Shown here piece after piece: positions 1 through 6,364 of a stretch of 10,082 nt of DNA (the first letter of the stretch is position 1; each line of letters starts with the position of its first letter). The translations under genes and the position numbers were made by a program. Under the pieces are notes generated by a model, which was not told the DNA's origin, did no database searches, and saw only the letters and a program-made list of their open reading frames with translations. Origin of the DNA: an uncultured Methylotenera sp. (GTDB lineage Bacteria > Pseudomonadota > Gammaproteobacteria > Burkholderiales > Methylophilaceae); assembly GCA_937957775.1 (NCBI GenBank), contig CALFXV010000052.1:1-10082 (forward strand), given 5' to 3'.

Positions 1-820
1 CGGGGTGCAAGACGATGGCATCGGGTTTGGCTAGGCTAAGTTTTTCTTGAGTGAGGCCATAGGTTTTAAAGTACTCTTGGGCGCTGGGCAACATGGCGCC
101 GCTCATGCGTTCATTTTGCAAACGTAACATCATGATGACGTCGACGTCTTTTAATCCGGCACGCATATCATGGTAAACGTGCACCCCTAGTTTCTCCACC
201 TCCGCCGGCAACAACGTTTTAGGTGCGATCACGCGTACCTCGGGCACGCCTAATGTGGTTAAGGCGTGGATTTCAGAGCGGGCCACGCGAGAATGCAGGA
301 TGTCGCCGACTATGGCCACGCGCAGATTATGCAATTCTGGCTTGTATTTGCGTATGGTAAAAACGTCTAGCAAGCCTTGTGTAGGGTGCGAGTGACGGCC
401 GTCACCGGCATTGATGATGTGGATGTGCTCGGGCACGTGTTTGGCGATGAAGTGCGCTGCACCCGACTGCGCGTGTCTTACCACAAACATGTCGGCATGC
501 ATGGCAATCAGGTTGTCCACCGTGTCTAAGATGGTTTCACCTTTGGATTGCGAGGAGGTGTTGACATTCAAGCTGATGACGTCGGCCGATAAGCGCTTGG
601 CTGCAATTTCAAAGGTGGTGCGGGTGCGGGTGCTATTTTCAAAGAAAAGATTGCAGACGGTTTTTCCGCGTAACAAGGGCACTTTTTTTACTTCACGCTC
701 GGCCACCCCAACAAAGGATTCCGCCGTGTCTAAAATTTGATTTAATATTTTTTTCGGTAAACCTTCTATGGACAGAAGGTGGCGAAGTTGACCGTCAGAA
801 TAAAGTTGAGGGTTATGCAT
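1..820 (-). CDS. pyrB: aspartate carbamoyltransferase catalytic chain (C-terminus off the window)
   Basis: Condenses carbamoyl phosphate with L-aspartate to N-carbamoyl-aspartate, the committed step of pyrimidine synthesis, in the cytoplasm. I translated 273 residues from the ATG at 820-818 with no stop before the left edge. Visible motifs are STRTRT (63-68, carbamoyl-phosphate loop), SQSKGE (90-95, the loop carrying the active-site Lys), VVRH (113-116), HPTQGLLD (145-152) and LRLQNER (232-238). The last visible residues, VLHP, begin the family's HPGPMNRG motif. About 40-50 residues should lie outside the window. The start overlaps the pyrR stop by 8 bases (ATGCATAA), and no good Shine-Dalgarno precedes it, so translation is probably coupled to pyrR. 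In relatives such as Pseudomonas a pyrC-like gene follows and its product forms part of the enzyme; here that position is out of view. No frameshift is seen. Family assignment is secure. Confidence 0.97.
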   Translation of the reverse strand, partial: MHNPQLYSDGQLRHLLSIEGLPKKILNQILDTAESFVGVAEREVKKVPLLRGKTVCNLFFENSTRTRTTFEIAAKRLSADVISLNVNTSSQSKGETILDTVDNLIAMHADMFVVRHAQSGAAHFIAKHVPEHIHIINAGDGRHSHPTQGLLDVFTIRKYKPELHNLRVAIVGDILHSRVARSEIHALTTLGVPEVRVIAPKTLLPAEVEKLGVHVYHDMRAGLKDVDVIMMLRLQNERMSGAMLPSAQEYFKTYGLTQEKLSLAKPDAIVLHP

Positions 821-1373
821 GCTTAGAGGCCGCCTGATGGTTAGATGGGGTGAGCGATTTTAAGGTGAAACCTAGCTGGCCATCGGCCAGTTGTATGAGT
901 TGCAAATTTTCCGTGGACTTAAGGTTTAAGTCCATGGCGGTGATTTGTGGGCTAATCGGCAGCTCGCGGCCGCCACGGTTGACCAATGCAATCAGCGTGA
1001 TGCTGGCTGGCCGCCCGTAATCGAACAATTCATTCATGGCGGCACGGGTGGTGCGGCCGGTGAAAAATACATCGTCGATGAGAATAATGTGCTTGTTTTC
1101 AACGTCAAATGCGATTTGACTAGGCTGGTTGTCTGGCTTGAGGCCGCGTTTAGCATAATCGTCCCGATAGAATGACACGTCTATGGTGCCGTGTTCAATC
1201 GCATGGGTGGTCATGGTTTTGGCTAGCTTGGCCAGCAAGCGTTGCATGACCCAAACCCCGCCACTTTGTATGCCCACCAGTGCGGTGTTTTTTTGCAGTA
1301 AAGGCTGCAGTTTATCTGCGAGTATGTTGATCAGCGCTTCTGCGTCGGGTAGTTGTGATGGGTCTGTGGTCAT
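813..1373 (-). CDS. pyrR: PyrR, pyrimidine operon regulator / uracil phosphoribosyltransferase family
   Basis: A phosphoribosyltransferase-fold protein. In Bacillus PyrR binds pyr mRNA and controls attenuation and has uracil phosphoribosyltransferase activity; in Gram-negative relatives the role is less certain. Counting from the ATG at 1373-1371 (186 residues), there is a GIQSGG loop (34-39), the PRPP-binding signature [16 protein letters not shown] (97-112) and [11 protein letters not shown], matching the family's LVDRG-RELPI. The frame extends to a TTG at 1385 (four extra residues); I prefer the ATG because it is the stronger start codon, though neither has a clear Shine-Dalgarno. It lies after ruvX and overlaps pyrB by 8 bases, the usual algH-ruvX-pyrR-pyrB order. 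No pyr-type attenuator hairpin with a U-run is visible before or inside the gene, so any regulation by this PyrR is not evident from the DNA here. Confidence 0.95.
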   Translation of the reverse strand: MTTDPSQLPDAEALINILADKLQPLLQKNTALVGIQSGGVWVMQRLLAKLAKTMTTHAIEHGTIDVSFYRDDYAKRGLKPDNQPSQIAFDVENKHIILIDDVFFTGRTTRAAMNELFDYGRPASITLIALVNRGGRELPISPQITAMDLNLKSTENLQLIQLADGQLGFTLKSLTPSNHQAASKHA

Positions 1374-1377
1374 GGCT

Positions 1378-1413
1378 TTAGGCAATCAAAATGGTGGCAA
1401 TATCATAATTCAT
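1378..1413 (-). CDS. possible 11-codon minicistron between ruvX and pyrR
   Basis: An ATG at 1413-1411 overlaps the ruvX stop codon as ATGA. It opens an 11-codon frame (MNYDIATILIA) that ends with TAA at 1380-1378, four bases before the pyrR ATG. It would fill almost all of the ruvX-pyrR gap and could carry ribosomes from ruvX to pyrR by termination-reinitiation. There is no clear Shine-Dalgarno before it, and a frame this short can arise by chance. Its composition does not resemble the pyrimidine leader peptides I know of. Low confidence that it is translated. Confidence 0.2.
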   Translation of the reverse strand: MNYDIATILIA

Positions 1414-1829
1414 GTTTGTTTACTGTCAAAATAGCTTTGTAATATGGTTTGCGCGGCGACTTGATCCAATTGACTTTTTTGTGCGCGGCCTTTTAGCCCA
1501 GCTTGATTGAGTAATTCACTGGCAGCTACCGAGCTGTAACGCTCGTCTATCATCATTACCGGTAGGTTAAAACGGCCATTTAAACGCCGTGCAAATTTTG
1601 TGCATAACTGCGTGATCGGCGTTTCATCTCCTGCCAAATTCAAAGGCAACCCCACTAGCAGTAATTTTGGTTGCCATTCGGCCACGAGCGCTTCGATACA
1701 ATTAAAACGCACGCTATTGCTCTCGTTGTCTATGGTGGTCAGCGCTTGTGCTTGCCCTATCAGGTGTTCGCCAACTGCTACGCCTATGCGTTGCTCACCA
1801 AAGTCAAAGCACATGGCGGTGCCGCTCAT
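1410..1829 (-). CDS. ruvX: RuvX/YqgF, Holliday junction resolvase-like nuclease (pre-16S rRNA processing family)
   Basis: An RNase H-fold nuclease of the YqgF family, linked in other bacteria to Holliday junction resolution and to maturation of the 16S rRNA 5' end. From the ATG at 1829-1827 the protein is 139 residues, close to E. coli YqgF. Motifs in order are CFDFGEQRIGVAVGE (7-21, first catalytic Asp9), LLVGLPLN (57-64), MIDERYSS (93-100, catalytic Glu96) and LDQVAAQ (121-127, catalytic Asp122), so the acidic triad is intact. The frame stays open upstream to an ATG at 1910 that overlaps the yqgE stop by 8 bases (ATGCCTGA), giving a 166-residue version with a 27-residue extension not typical of the family. 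I chose the inner start because family members begin just before the FDFG strand, but the outer start would couple translation to yqgE. Confidence 0.93.
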   Translation of the reverse strand: MSGTAMCFDFGEQRIGVAVGEHLIGQAQALTTIDNESNSVRFNCIEALVAEWQPKLLLVGLPLNLAGDETPITQLCTKFARRLNGRFNLPVMMIDERYSSVAASELLNQAGLKGRAQKSQLDQVAAQTILQSYFDSKQT

Positions 1830-1902
1830 GATGGTTTCTTGCTGATAAACGCCTTCGTTATCTATCAGTTGGCCGTGCGCCGGGGCTTGACGAAGTATGC
1901 GC

Positions 1903-2487
1903 TCAGGCATGGCCTGCTACATCAGACAACATAGCTGGGTTGACCCCCAATAAAGCCAGGCTGGCGTTTAGTTTGTCTTCGGCCTTGCATTCAAACAAAA
2001 TTTTGTGCAAGGTTTCGCCGTCTTTGGCTTGCACAGAAAGCCATGAGTTTGCGGCAATCTCTTGCTCTAATTGACCGGCGGTCCAGCCCGCGTAGCCCAA
2101 AGCCAGTAACATTTTTTTTGGCCCAGTGCCTATGGCCACCGATTCCAAGATGTCTTTCGACGTGGTTAGGGCGGTGTTTTCTGCTATGGATAGGGTGCTG
2201 TCCCATTCGCCACTGTGCTCATGCAGCACAAAGCCACGTTCAGGCTGGACCGGTCCGCCATAGAGGACCGTATTGTCAGCAAGCTCGTTTTGGGCTAGCT
2301 CTACTTTTATTTTTTCAAATAAAGTTTCGTAGCTGAGGTCGGTGGGGCGGTTGATCATGACGCCCATGGCGCCATCTCGATTGTGGGTGCAGATGAAGGT
2401 GACAGACTTAGAAAAAAACGGATCCGTCATGCCTGGCATGGCGATGAGTAAGTGACCGGTGAGATTGACGTTTTCCAATGTGCTCAT
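1903..2487 (-). CDS. yqgE: YqgE/AlgH family protein
   Basis: A 194-residue member of the YqgE/AlgH family (DUF179). Its biochemical role is not established; in Pseudomonas it was named AlgH from alginate regulation studies. The motifs are complete and in order: LLIAMPGMTDPFF (13-25), GAMGVMINRP (39-48), GGPVQPERGFVLH (77-89), LTTSKDIL (107-114) and LGYAGWTAGQLE (130-141), ending in the common GHA terminus. It is predicted to be cytoplasmic, with no signal peptide or membrane segment. The ATG at 2487 has only a weak upstream purine run (TTAGA). It lies 47 bases downstream of ribBA and just before ruvX, and yqgE-ruvX adjacency is very widespread. A perfect TATAAT lies in the gap before it. Confidence 0.95.
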   Translation of the reverse strand: MSTLENVNLTGHLLIAMPGMTDPFFSKSVTFICTHNRDGAMGVMINRPTDLSYETLFEKIKVELAQNELADNTVLYGGPVQPERGFVLHEHSGEWDSTLSIAENTALTTSKDILESVAIGTGPKKMLLALGYAGWTAGQLEQEIAANSWLSVQAKDGETLHKILFECKAEDKLNASLALLGVNPAMLSDVAGHA

Positions 2488-2507
2488 TCTAACATAGACG
2501 ACTGATT

Positions 2508-2513
2508 ATTATA
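2508..2513 (-). promoter_or_regulatory. possible -10 element for yqgE-ruvX-pyrR-pyrB
   Basis: On the minus strand the 47-base ribBA-yqgE gap contains a perfect TATAAT (2513 to 2508) just after a T-run. Transcription would start near 2501 and give a leader of about 14 bases before the yqgE ATG. I find no good -35 match at 16-18 bases upstream and no TG extension, so this is a candidate internal promoter only. The gap is AT-rich, which raises the chance of a random match. Confidence 0.3.
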
Positions 2514-2534
2514 GAAAAAAATGCAAGCTAGGTT

Positions 2535-3623
2535 TTATTCTGCCTCTAAGTAGCCGCATACTTCTAGGCCAAAACCGGCCATGCTAGGCATTTTTCGAGG
2601 ATTGGCCAGCAATTTCATTTTGCCCACGCCGCAATCCAATAGGATTTGTGAGCCTATGCCGTAGGTGCGTAATTCTTGGTTTATGCGCACCGGCTGATCG
2701 GCGCCGACTATGCGATCTACTATATTATCGCCGCTTTCTTGGTGGTGCAATAACACCATGACGCCGGCTTCGGCTTCGGCTATAACCTGCATGGCCGCCA
2801 AGGTATTCCAACTATGCGAACAGCTAGAGCGATCCAGTAAGTCAAAAATGGACAAGGGCTCGTGCACCCGCACCAGTGTTTCTTGTGTGGGAGAAGGCTT
2901 ACCTTTGATGAGGGCTAAGTGCGTTTCCTTGGCAATTTTATCGTGGTAGGCAATCAGTTGCATGGGGCCGTAGGGCGTTTGAATTACTCGCTCAGCGGCG
3001 CGCTCAACCAGGCGCTCGGTTTGTGCGCGGTATTGAATGAGGTCGGCTATGGTGCCAATTTTAAGTTGGTGTTCGGCGGCAAACGCCATTAGATCTGGCA
3101 AACGCGCCATGCTGCCGTCGTCTTTTAGAATCTCACAAATAACACTGCTAGGCTCTGCGCCAGCCAATTGTGCTAAATCACAGCCGGCTTCCGTGTGCCC
3201 GGCTCTAACTAAGACGCCGCCGTCCATGGCGGTTAAGGGAAAAATGTGACCGGGGCTAACGATGTCTTTAGGTTTGGCCATTTTAGCTACCGCCGCTTGC
3301 ACGGTGCGCGCTCTATCGGCAGCTGAAATGCCGGTCGTGACACCTTCAGCCGCTTCTATGGAAACGGTAAAGTTGGTGCCCATACGGGCGCCATTTTTTT
3401 GCACCATTTTCGTTAGGTTTAATTGTCGGCAACGCGCTTCCGTGAGCGTCAAGCAAATCAGGCCGCGTCCGTATTTGGCCATAAAATTGATGTGCTCAGC
3501 GGTGACGAACTCAGCAGCCAGCACTAAGTCGCCTTCGTTTTCGCGATTTTCGTCATCGACTAACACCACCATGCGGCCGTGTTTGATTTCTGCAATAATT
3601 TCTTGGGCGCTGCTGATGGTCAC
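2535..3623 (-). CDS. ribBA: 3,4-dihydroxy-2-butanone-4-phosphate synthase fused to a degenerate GTP cyclohydrolase II-like domain (RibBX type)
   Basis: Converts ribulose 5-phosphate to 3,4-dihydroxy-2-butanone 4-phosphate and formate for riboflavin synthesis. I set the start at the GTG at 3623 (362 residues): it follows a GGAAA Shine-Dalgarno at 9 bases spacing and gives MTISSAQEII, the usual RibB N-terminus. The frame opens further, to a TTG at 3722 inside ribE, which lacks support. The RibB half (about 1-205) is intact: DDENRENEGDL (23-33), TTGISAADRART (96-107), PGHIFPL (124-130) and RAGHTEAGCDL (140-150). The second half aligns with RibA (VRVHEPLSIFDLL, about 251-263; RTYGIGSQILLDCG near the end), but the Cys-rich zinc site expected after the VRVH segment, typically C-x2-GD...RCDC, is absent. 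It therefore fits the RibBX variant known in Proteobacteria, often annotated as bifunctional RibBA. An authentic ribA would be expected elsewhere. Confidence 0.95.
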   Translation of the reverse strand: MTISSAQEIIAEIKHGRMVVLVDDENRENEGDLVLAAEFVTAEHINFMAKYGRGLICLTLTEARCRQLNLTKMVQKNGARMGTNFTVSIEAAEGVTTGISAADRARTVQAAVAKMAKPKDIVSPGHIFPLTAMDGGVLVRAGHTEAGCDLAQLAGAEPSSVICEILKDDGSMARLPDLMAFAAEHQLKIGTIADLIQYRAQTERLVERAAERVIQTPYGPMQLIAYHDKIAKETHLALIKGKPSPTQETLVRVHEPLSIFDLLDRSSCSHSWNTLAAMQVIAEAEAGVMVLLHHQESGDNIVDRIVGADQPVRINQELRTYGIGSQILLDCGVGKMKLLANPRKMPSMAGFGLEVCGYLEAE

Positions 3624-3630
3624 TTTGCTT

Positions 3631-3635
3631 TTTCC
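3631..3635 (-). promoter_or_regulatory. Shine-Dalgarno sequence deciding the ribBA start
   Basis: GGAAA on the minus strand (3635 to 3631). The GGA ends nine bases before the GTG at 3623. It supports this GTG over the upstream TTG at 3722, which would overlap ribE by 47 bases, and leaves a 52-base gap between ribE and ribBA. Confidence 0.6.
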
Positions 3636-3675
3636 AATGGCTTTATTGAGTGCGCAAGTTTGTTGGCTTGAGCGT

Positions 3676-4272
3676 TCATTGTTCGTTGGCCCATTGCGCC
3701 ATGCGATCGACGTAACGGGCAATTTGATCGACTTCTAAATTCACTAGGCTGCCCACTGCTAAAAATTGCAAGGTGGTGTTCTCCAGCGTGTGCGGAATTA
3801 AGTTCATGCTAAACACATCCTGCTCTATGCTGTTGATGGTCAGGCTGGTGCCATTGACGGCGATGGAGCCTTTCGGGGCGATGTACTTGCTTAAGGCGTG
3901 CGGTGCACGGATGTCCAATTTCCAGCATTCGCCTAACTGTTCAAAGTGCAGCACAGTGCCCACGCCATCGACATGGCCGCTCACCAAATGCCCGCCCAGT
4001 CGGTCGTTTAAGCGCAAGGCTTTTTCTAGGTTGACTACTTGCGGTTGGTTTAACCCCACCGTCACGGCTAGACTCGCTTGCGAAACGAGTGCTTCAAAAT
4101 GGTGCTCACTGACGGTGGTCGCGGTTAGGCATACGCCATTAACGGCAATACTGTCGCCACTTTTTACGTCCTGCAGGCCTAAGTTTGCGCAAGCAATGCT
4201 AAGCCTAAGGTCTGAGCCTATGGCTTGCACGCTGTCGATTTTTCCTACGCTTTGTATGATGCCTGTAAACAT
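3676..4272 (-). CDS. ribE: riboflavin synthase, alpha subunit
   Basis: Performs the last step of riboflavin synthesis, dismutation of two 6,7-dimethyl-8-ribityllumazine molecules to riboflavin and an aminopyrimidine. The 198-residue length is close to the family norm. Both internally repeated lumazine-binding halves are present: MFTGII (1-6), SIAVNGVCLT (41-50) and GGHLVSGHVDG (93-103) in and at the end of the first; SIAVNGTSLT (136-145), IPHTLENTTL (158-167) and VNLEVDQIARY (176-186) in the second. It begins the minus-strand run and is followed by ribBA after 52 bases. ribD, ribH and nusB, frequent neighbours, are not in view. The ATG at 4272 has no Shine-Dalgarno and sits seven bases after an extended -10 element. 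No FMN riboswitch fits in the 94-base upstream gap. Confidence 0.97.
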   Translation of the reverse strand: MFTGIIQSVGKIDSVQAIGSDLRLSIACANLGLQDVKSGDSIAVNGVCLTATTVSEHHFEALVSQASLAVTVGLNQPQVVNLEKALRLNDRLGGHLVSGHVDGVGTVLHFEQLGECWKLDIRAPHALSKYIAPKGSIAVNGTSLTINSIEQDVFSMNLIPHTLENTTLQFLAVGSLVNLEVDQIARYVDRMAQWANEQ

Positions 4273-4278
4273 GCGGCA

Positions 4279-4287
4279 ATTTTATCA
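4279..4287 (-). promoter_or_regulatory. extended -10 promoter element for ribE
   Basis: On the minus strand 4287 to 4279 reads TGATAAAAT, an extended -10 (TG-n-TAAAAT, five of six against TATAAT). A start site seven bases downstream would fall on the A of the ribE ATG (4272), predicting a leaderless or near-leaderless mRNA. There is no convincing -35 hexamer, which extended -10 promoters can do without. This comes from pattern inspection only. Confidence 0.4.
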
Positions 4288-4350
4288 GACTTAGCGCCAC
4301 TTGGGCTTATTGCTTGCCTACAGAATACTTGATAAGCGTTGGCATAAGCC

Positions 4351-4359
4351 TGTTAGAAT
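4351..4359 (+). promoter_or_regulatory. extended -10 promoter element for lolC
   Basis: TGTTAGAAT, an extended -10 (TG-n-TAGAAT). TTGATA at 4329-4334 resembles a -35 box (four of six against TTGACA), but the 19-base spacer is long. Transcription would begin at about 4366, one base before the lolC ATG at 4367, leaving essentially no leader. No Shine-Dalgarno precedes the ATG, which is consistent with leaderless translation. Confidence 0.4.
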
Positions 4360-4366
4360 TTCATTT

Positions 4367-5659
4367 ATGTGGCAAAAATTAAAATCTTCAGCAAGGCAGT
4401 TTGTTGGCTTCGAGCTCTTAGTTGGCCTGCGCTACACCCGTGCAAAGCGTAAAAACCATTTCATTTCCTTTATTTCCTTAACCAGTATGCTGGGCATAGC
4501 GCTAGGCGTGGCTGCGCTCATTGTTGTGCTATCGGTGATGAATGGGTTTCAGAAGGAATTGCGCAGTCGAATTTTGGGGGTGGCCTCGCATTTGGAAATC
4601 AGTGGCCGCAATAACCAGCTAAACGATTGGCCGGCAGTAATGAATTTTGCAGTCAAGCAAGATCACGTGCTGGCTGCGGCGCCTTATATTATGGCGCAAG
4701 GGATGCTTAGCTACGATCAAGGTGTACAAGGTGCGCTCATACGTGGGGTGTTGCCTGTGGCTGAAGACGGCGTGGCTGACTTGGGCCGCAACATGAAAGT
4801 GGGGCAGTTGACCGACCTAAAAGCCGGTGAGTTTGGCATTATTTTAGGCGCAGATTTAGCCTACAACTTAGGCGTGCAAGTTGGCGACAAAGTGTTGCTA
4901 ATGGCGCCTCAAGGTCAATTTACGCCTACCGGGCTGGTGCCAAGGCTTAAGCAATTTACCCTGGTTGGTTTGTTTCAGGTGGGCATGTATGAGTACGACG
5001 CCGGTTTGGCATTGATACACTTAGACGATGCCGCTAAGTTATACCGCATGGCCGATAGCGTGTCGGGTTTGCGTTTAAAGCTCGATGACTTGTTTGATGC
5101 ACCCGAGATAGGGGCAGCGATGAGCGAGCGGCTAAATCGATTGGTTTTGAATGATCAGTATTATGTGAGCGACTGGACCATGCAACATGCTAATTTCTTT
5201 AAAGCCGTGCAGATGGAAAAGCGCGTGATGTTCATCATACTTACACTGATAGTCGCCGTCGCGGCTTTTAATATCGTCTCGACCTTGGTGATGGCCGTAA
5301 CGGATAAGCGCGCAGACATTGCGATCATGCGCACGCTAGGCGCCAGTCCTGGCAGCATACTCAGTATATTTATTGTACAAGGCGCACTAATTGGTTTGGT
5401 TGGCACCTTGTTGGGCGCCGTGTTTGGCGTACTAATCGCACTTAATATCAGTAGCATCATTCCGTTTATTGAAAATCTATTCCATGTGCAGTTTCTATCC
5501 AAAGAAGTCTATGCCATCAGCGAGCTGCCTTCTGACTTAATATGGGCGGATGTGTGGCTTATCGTGCTGATGTCTTTTTCTCTGAGCTTGTTGGCCACGC
5601 TCTACCCAAGTTGGCGTGCCAGCAAAATCAATCCTGCGGAGGCCTTGCGTTATGAGTAA
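4367..5659 (+). CDS. lolC: lipoprotein-releasing ABC transporter permease, LolC/LolF type
   Basis: Inner-membrane permease that works with LolD to extract mature lipoproteins and hand them to periplasmic LolA for delivery to the outer membrane. The 430-residue protein from the ATG at 4367 has the MacB/LolC layout: a first membrane segment at about 33-57, a large periplasmic domain (about 58-286), and three membrane segments near 287-312, 333-357 and 395-415. The C-terminus PAEALRYE is typical. [15 protein letters not shown] (about 181-195) resembles the LolC hook that contacts LolA. Only one permease gene lies next to lolD and no lolE is seen, so it probably acts as a homodimer, as in LolDF systems. 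The frame opens further, to a TTG at 4301, but the extra residues are unlike the family. It overlaps lolD by 8 bases. Confidence 0.94.
   Translation: MWQKLKSSARQFVGFELLVGLRYTRAKRKNHFISFISLTSMLGIALGVAALIVVLSVMNGFQKELRSRILGVASHLEISGRNNQLNDWPAVMNFAVKQDHVLAAAPYIMAQGMLSYDQGVQGALIRGVLPVAEDGVADLGRNMKVGQLTDLKAGEFGIILGADLAYNLGVQVGDKVLLMAPQGQFTPTGLVPRLKQFTLVGLFQVGMYEYDAGLALIHLDDAAKLYRMADSVSGLRLKLDDLFDAPEIGAAMSERLNRLVLNDQYYVSDWTMQHANFFKAVQMEKRVMFIILTLIVAVAAFNIVSTLVMAVTDKRADIAIMRTLGASPGSILSIFIVQGALIGLVGTLLGAVFGVLIALNISSIIPFIENLFHVQFLSKEVYAISELPSDLIWADVWLIVLMSFSLSLLATLYPSWRASKINPAEALRYE
5638..5642 (+). promoter_or_regulatory. Shine-Dalgarno sequence deciding the lolD start
   Basis: GGAGG inside the end of lolC, nine bases before the ATG at 5652. 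It favours this ATG over the in-frame GTG at 5616, and the ATG gives an ATGAGTAA overlap with the lolC stop. Confidence 0.75.
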
Positions 5660-6341
5660 GGCGGCCTTGCATGAGGAAGTGCTTGCTTGCAGTGGGCTGC
5701 GTAAAACCTACCATGGCTTGGAGGTGGCGGTTTTAAATGGCATAGACCTGACGGTGAATGCCGGTGAGCAGATTGCCATCGTGGGCAGCTCCGGTTCGGG
5801 CAAAAGCACCTTGTTGCATTTGTTGGGTGGCTTGGACGCGCCTTCTGCCGGCGAGGTGCGCATACTCAAGCAAAATTTGGCGGCATTAAATGAAGCACAA
5901 AAAGGTGTGCTGCGTAATCGTAGCCTAGGCTTTGTTTACCAATTTCACCATTTGTTGGCAGAATTTACCGCGCTAGAAAACGTAGCCATGCCCTTGTTAA
6001 TAAGGCGCATGCCGCGCGAGCAAGCCTTAGGTCTAGCGGCTGACATGCTAGCTAGAGTAGGTTTGGCGCATAGGGTGGCGCACATGCCGGGTGAGTTGTC
6101 AGGAGGAGAGCGGCAAAGGGCTGCGCTGGCTAGAGCATTAATCGCCGAGCCACAATGCATATTGGCGGATGAGCCAACTGGCAATCTGGATAGGCATACC
6201 GCGCACGCGGTATTTGATTTACTGCTGGAGATGAATCAAAGCCAGCAGTTAAGTTTGGTGGTGGTGACGCACGACATCGAGTTGGCCAAAAAAATGCAGC
6301 GCCAATACCTGTTAGTTGACGGTAAGTTGCAGCCCTTGTAG
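5652..6341 (+). CDS. lolD: lipoprotein-releasing system ATP-binding protein LolD
   Basis: Cytoplasmic ATPase of the lipoprotein-releasing transporter, powering lipoprotein transfer to LolA. The 229-residue protein from the ATG at 5652 is a complete single ABC domain: Walker [10 protein letters not shown] (45-53), Q-loop Gln97 in FVYQFHHLL, signature LSGGERQR (149-156), Walker B ILADEP (170-175) with catalytic Glu174, D-loop GNLD (177-180) and H-loop VTHD (205-208). The [18 protein letters not shown] stretch is characteristic of LolD rather than of general MacB-type ATPases. It starts within the lolC stop (8-base overlap) behind a good GGAGG, so the two are co-translated. The adjacent permease and these motifs make the assignment firm. 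Confidence 0.96.
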   Translation: MSKAALHEEVLACSGLRKTYHGLEVAVLNGIDLTVNAGEQIAIVGSSGSGKSTLLHLLGGLDAPSAGEVRILKQNLAALNEAQKGVLRNRSLGFVYQFHHLLAEFTALENVAMPLLIRRMPREQALGLAADMLARVGLAHRVAHMPGELSGGERQRAALARALIAEPQCILADEPTGNLDRHTAHAVFDLLLEMNQSQQLSLVVVTHDIELAKKMQRQYLLVDGKLQPL

Positions 6342-6364
6342 ATTCCTCATGGATTAGCCTAGCC

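Noticed and set aside
3262..3738. 158-codon plus-strand open frame opposite ribBA
   Set aside because: It lies antisense to well-conserved RibB coding sequence and has no recognisable motif or Shine-Dalgarno; it is a shadow of the real gene.
3773..4294. 173-codon plus-strand open frame opposite ribE
   Set aside because: Antisense to the fully motif-supported riboflavin synthase; no independent evidence for coding.
4273..4366. FMN riboswitch before ribE
   Set aside because: The gap is too short and lacks the conserved AGGGTGAAATTCCC-type core.
5161..5502. 113-codon minus-strand open frame opposite lolC
   Set aside because: It lies opposite conserved membrane segments of LolC; its translation is a complementary-strand artefact.
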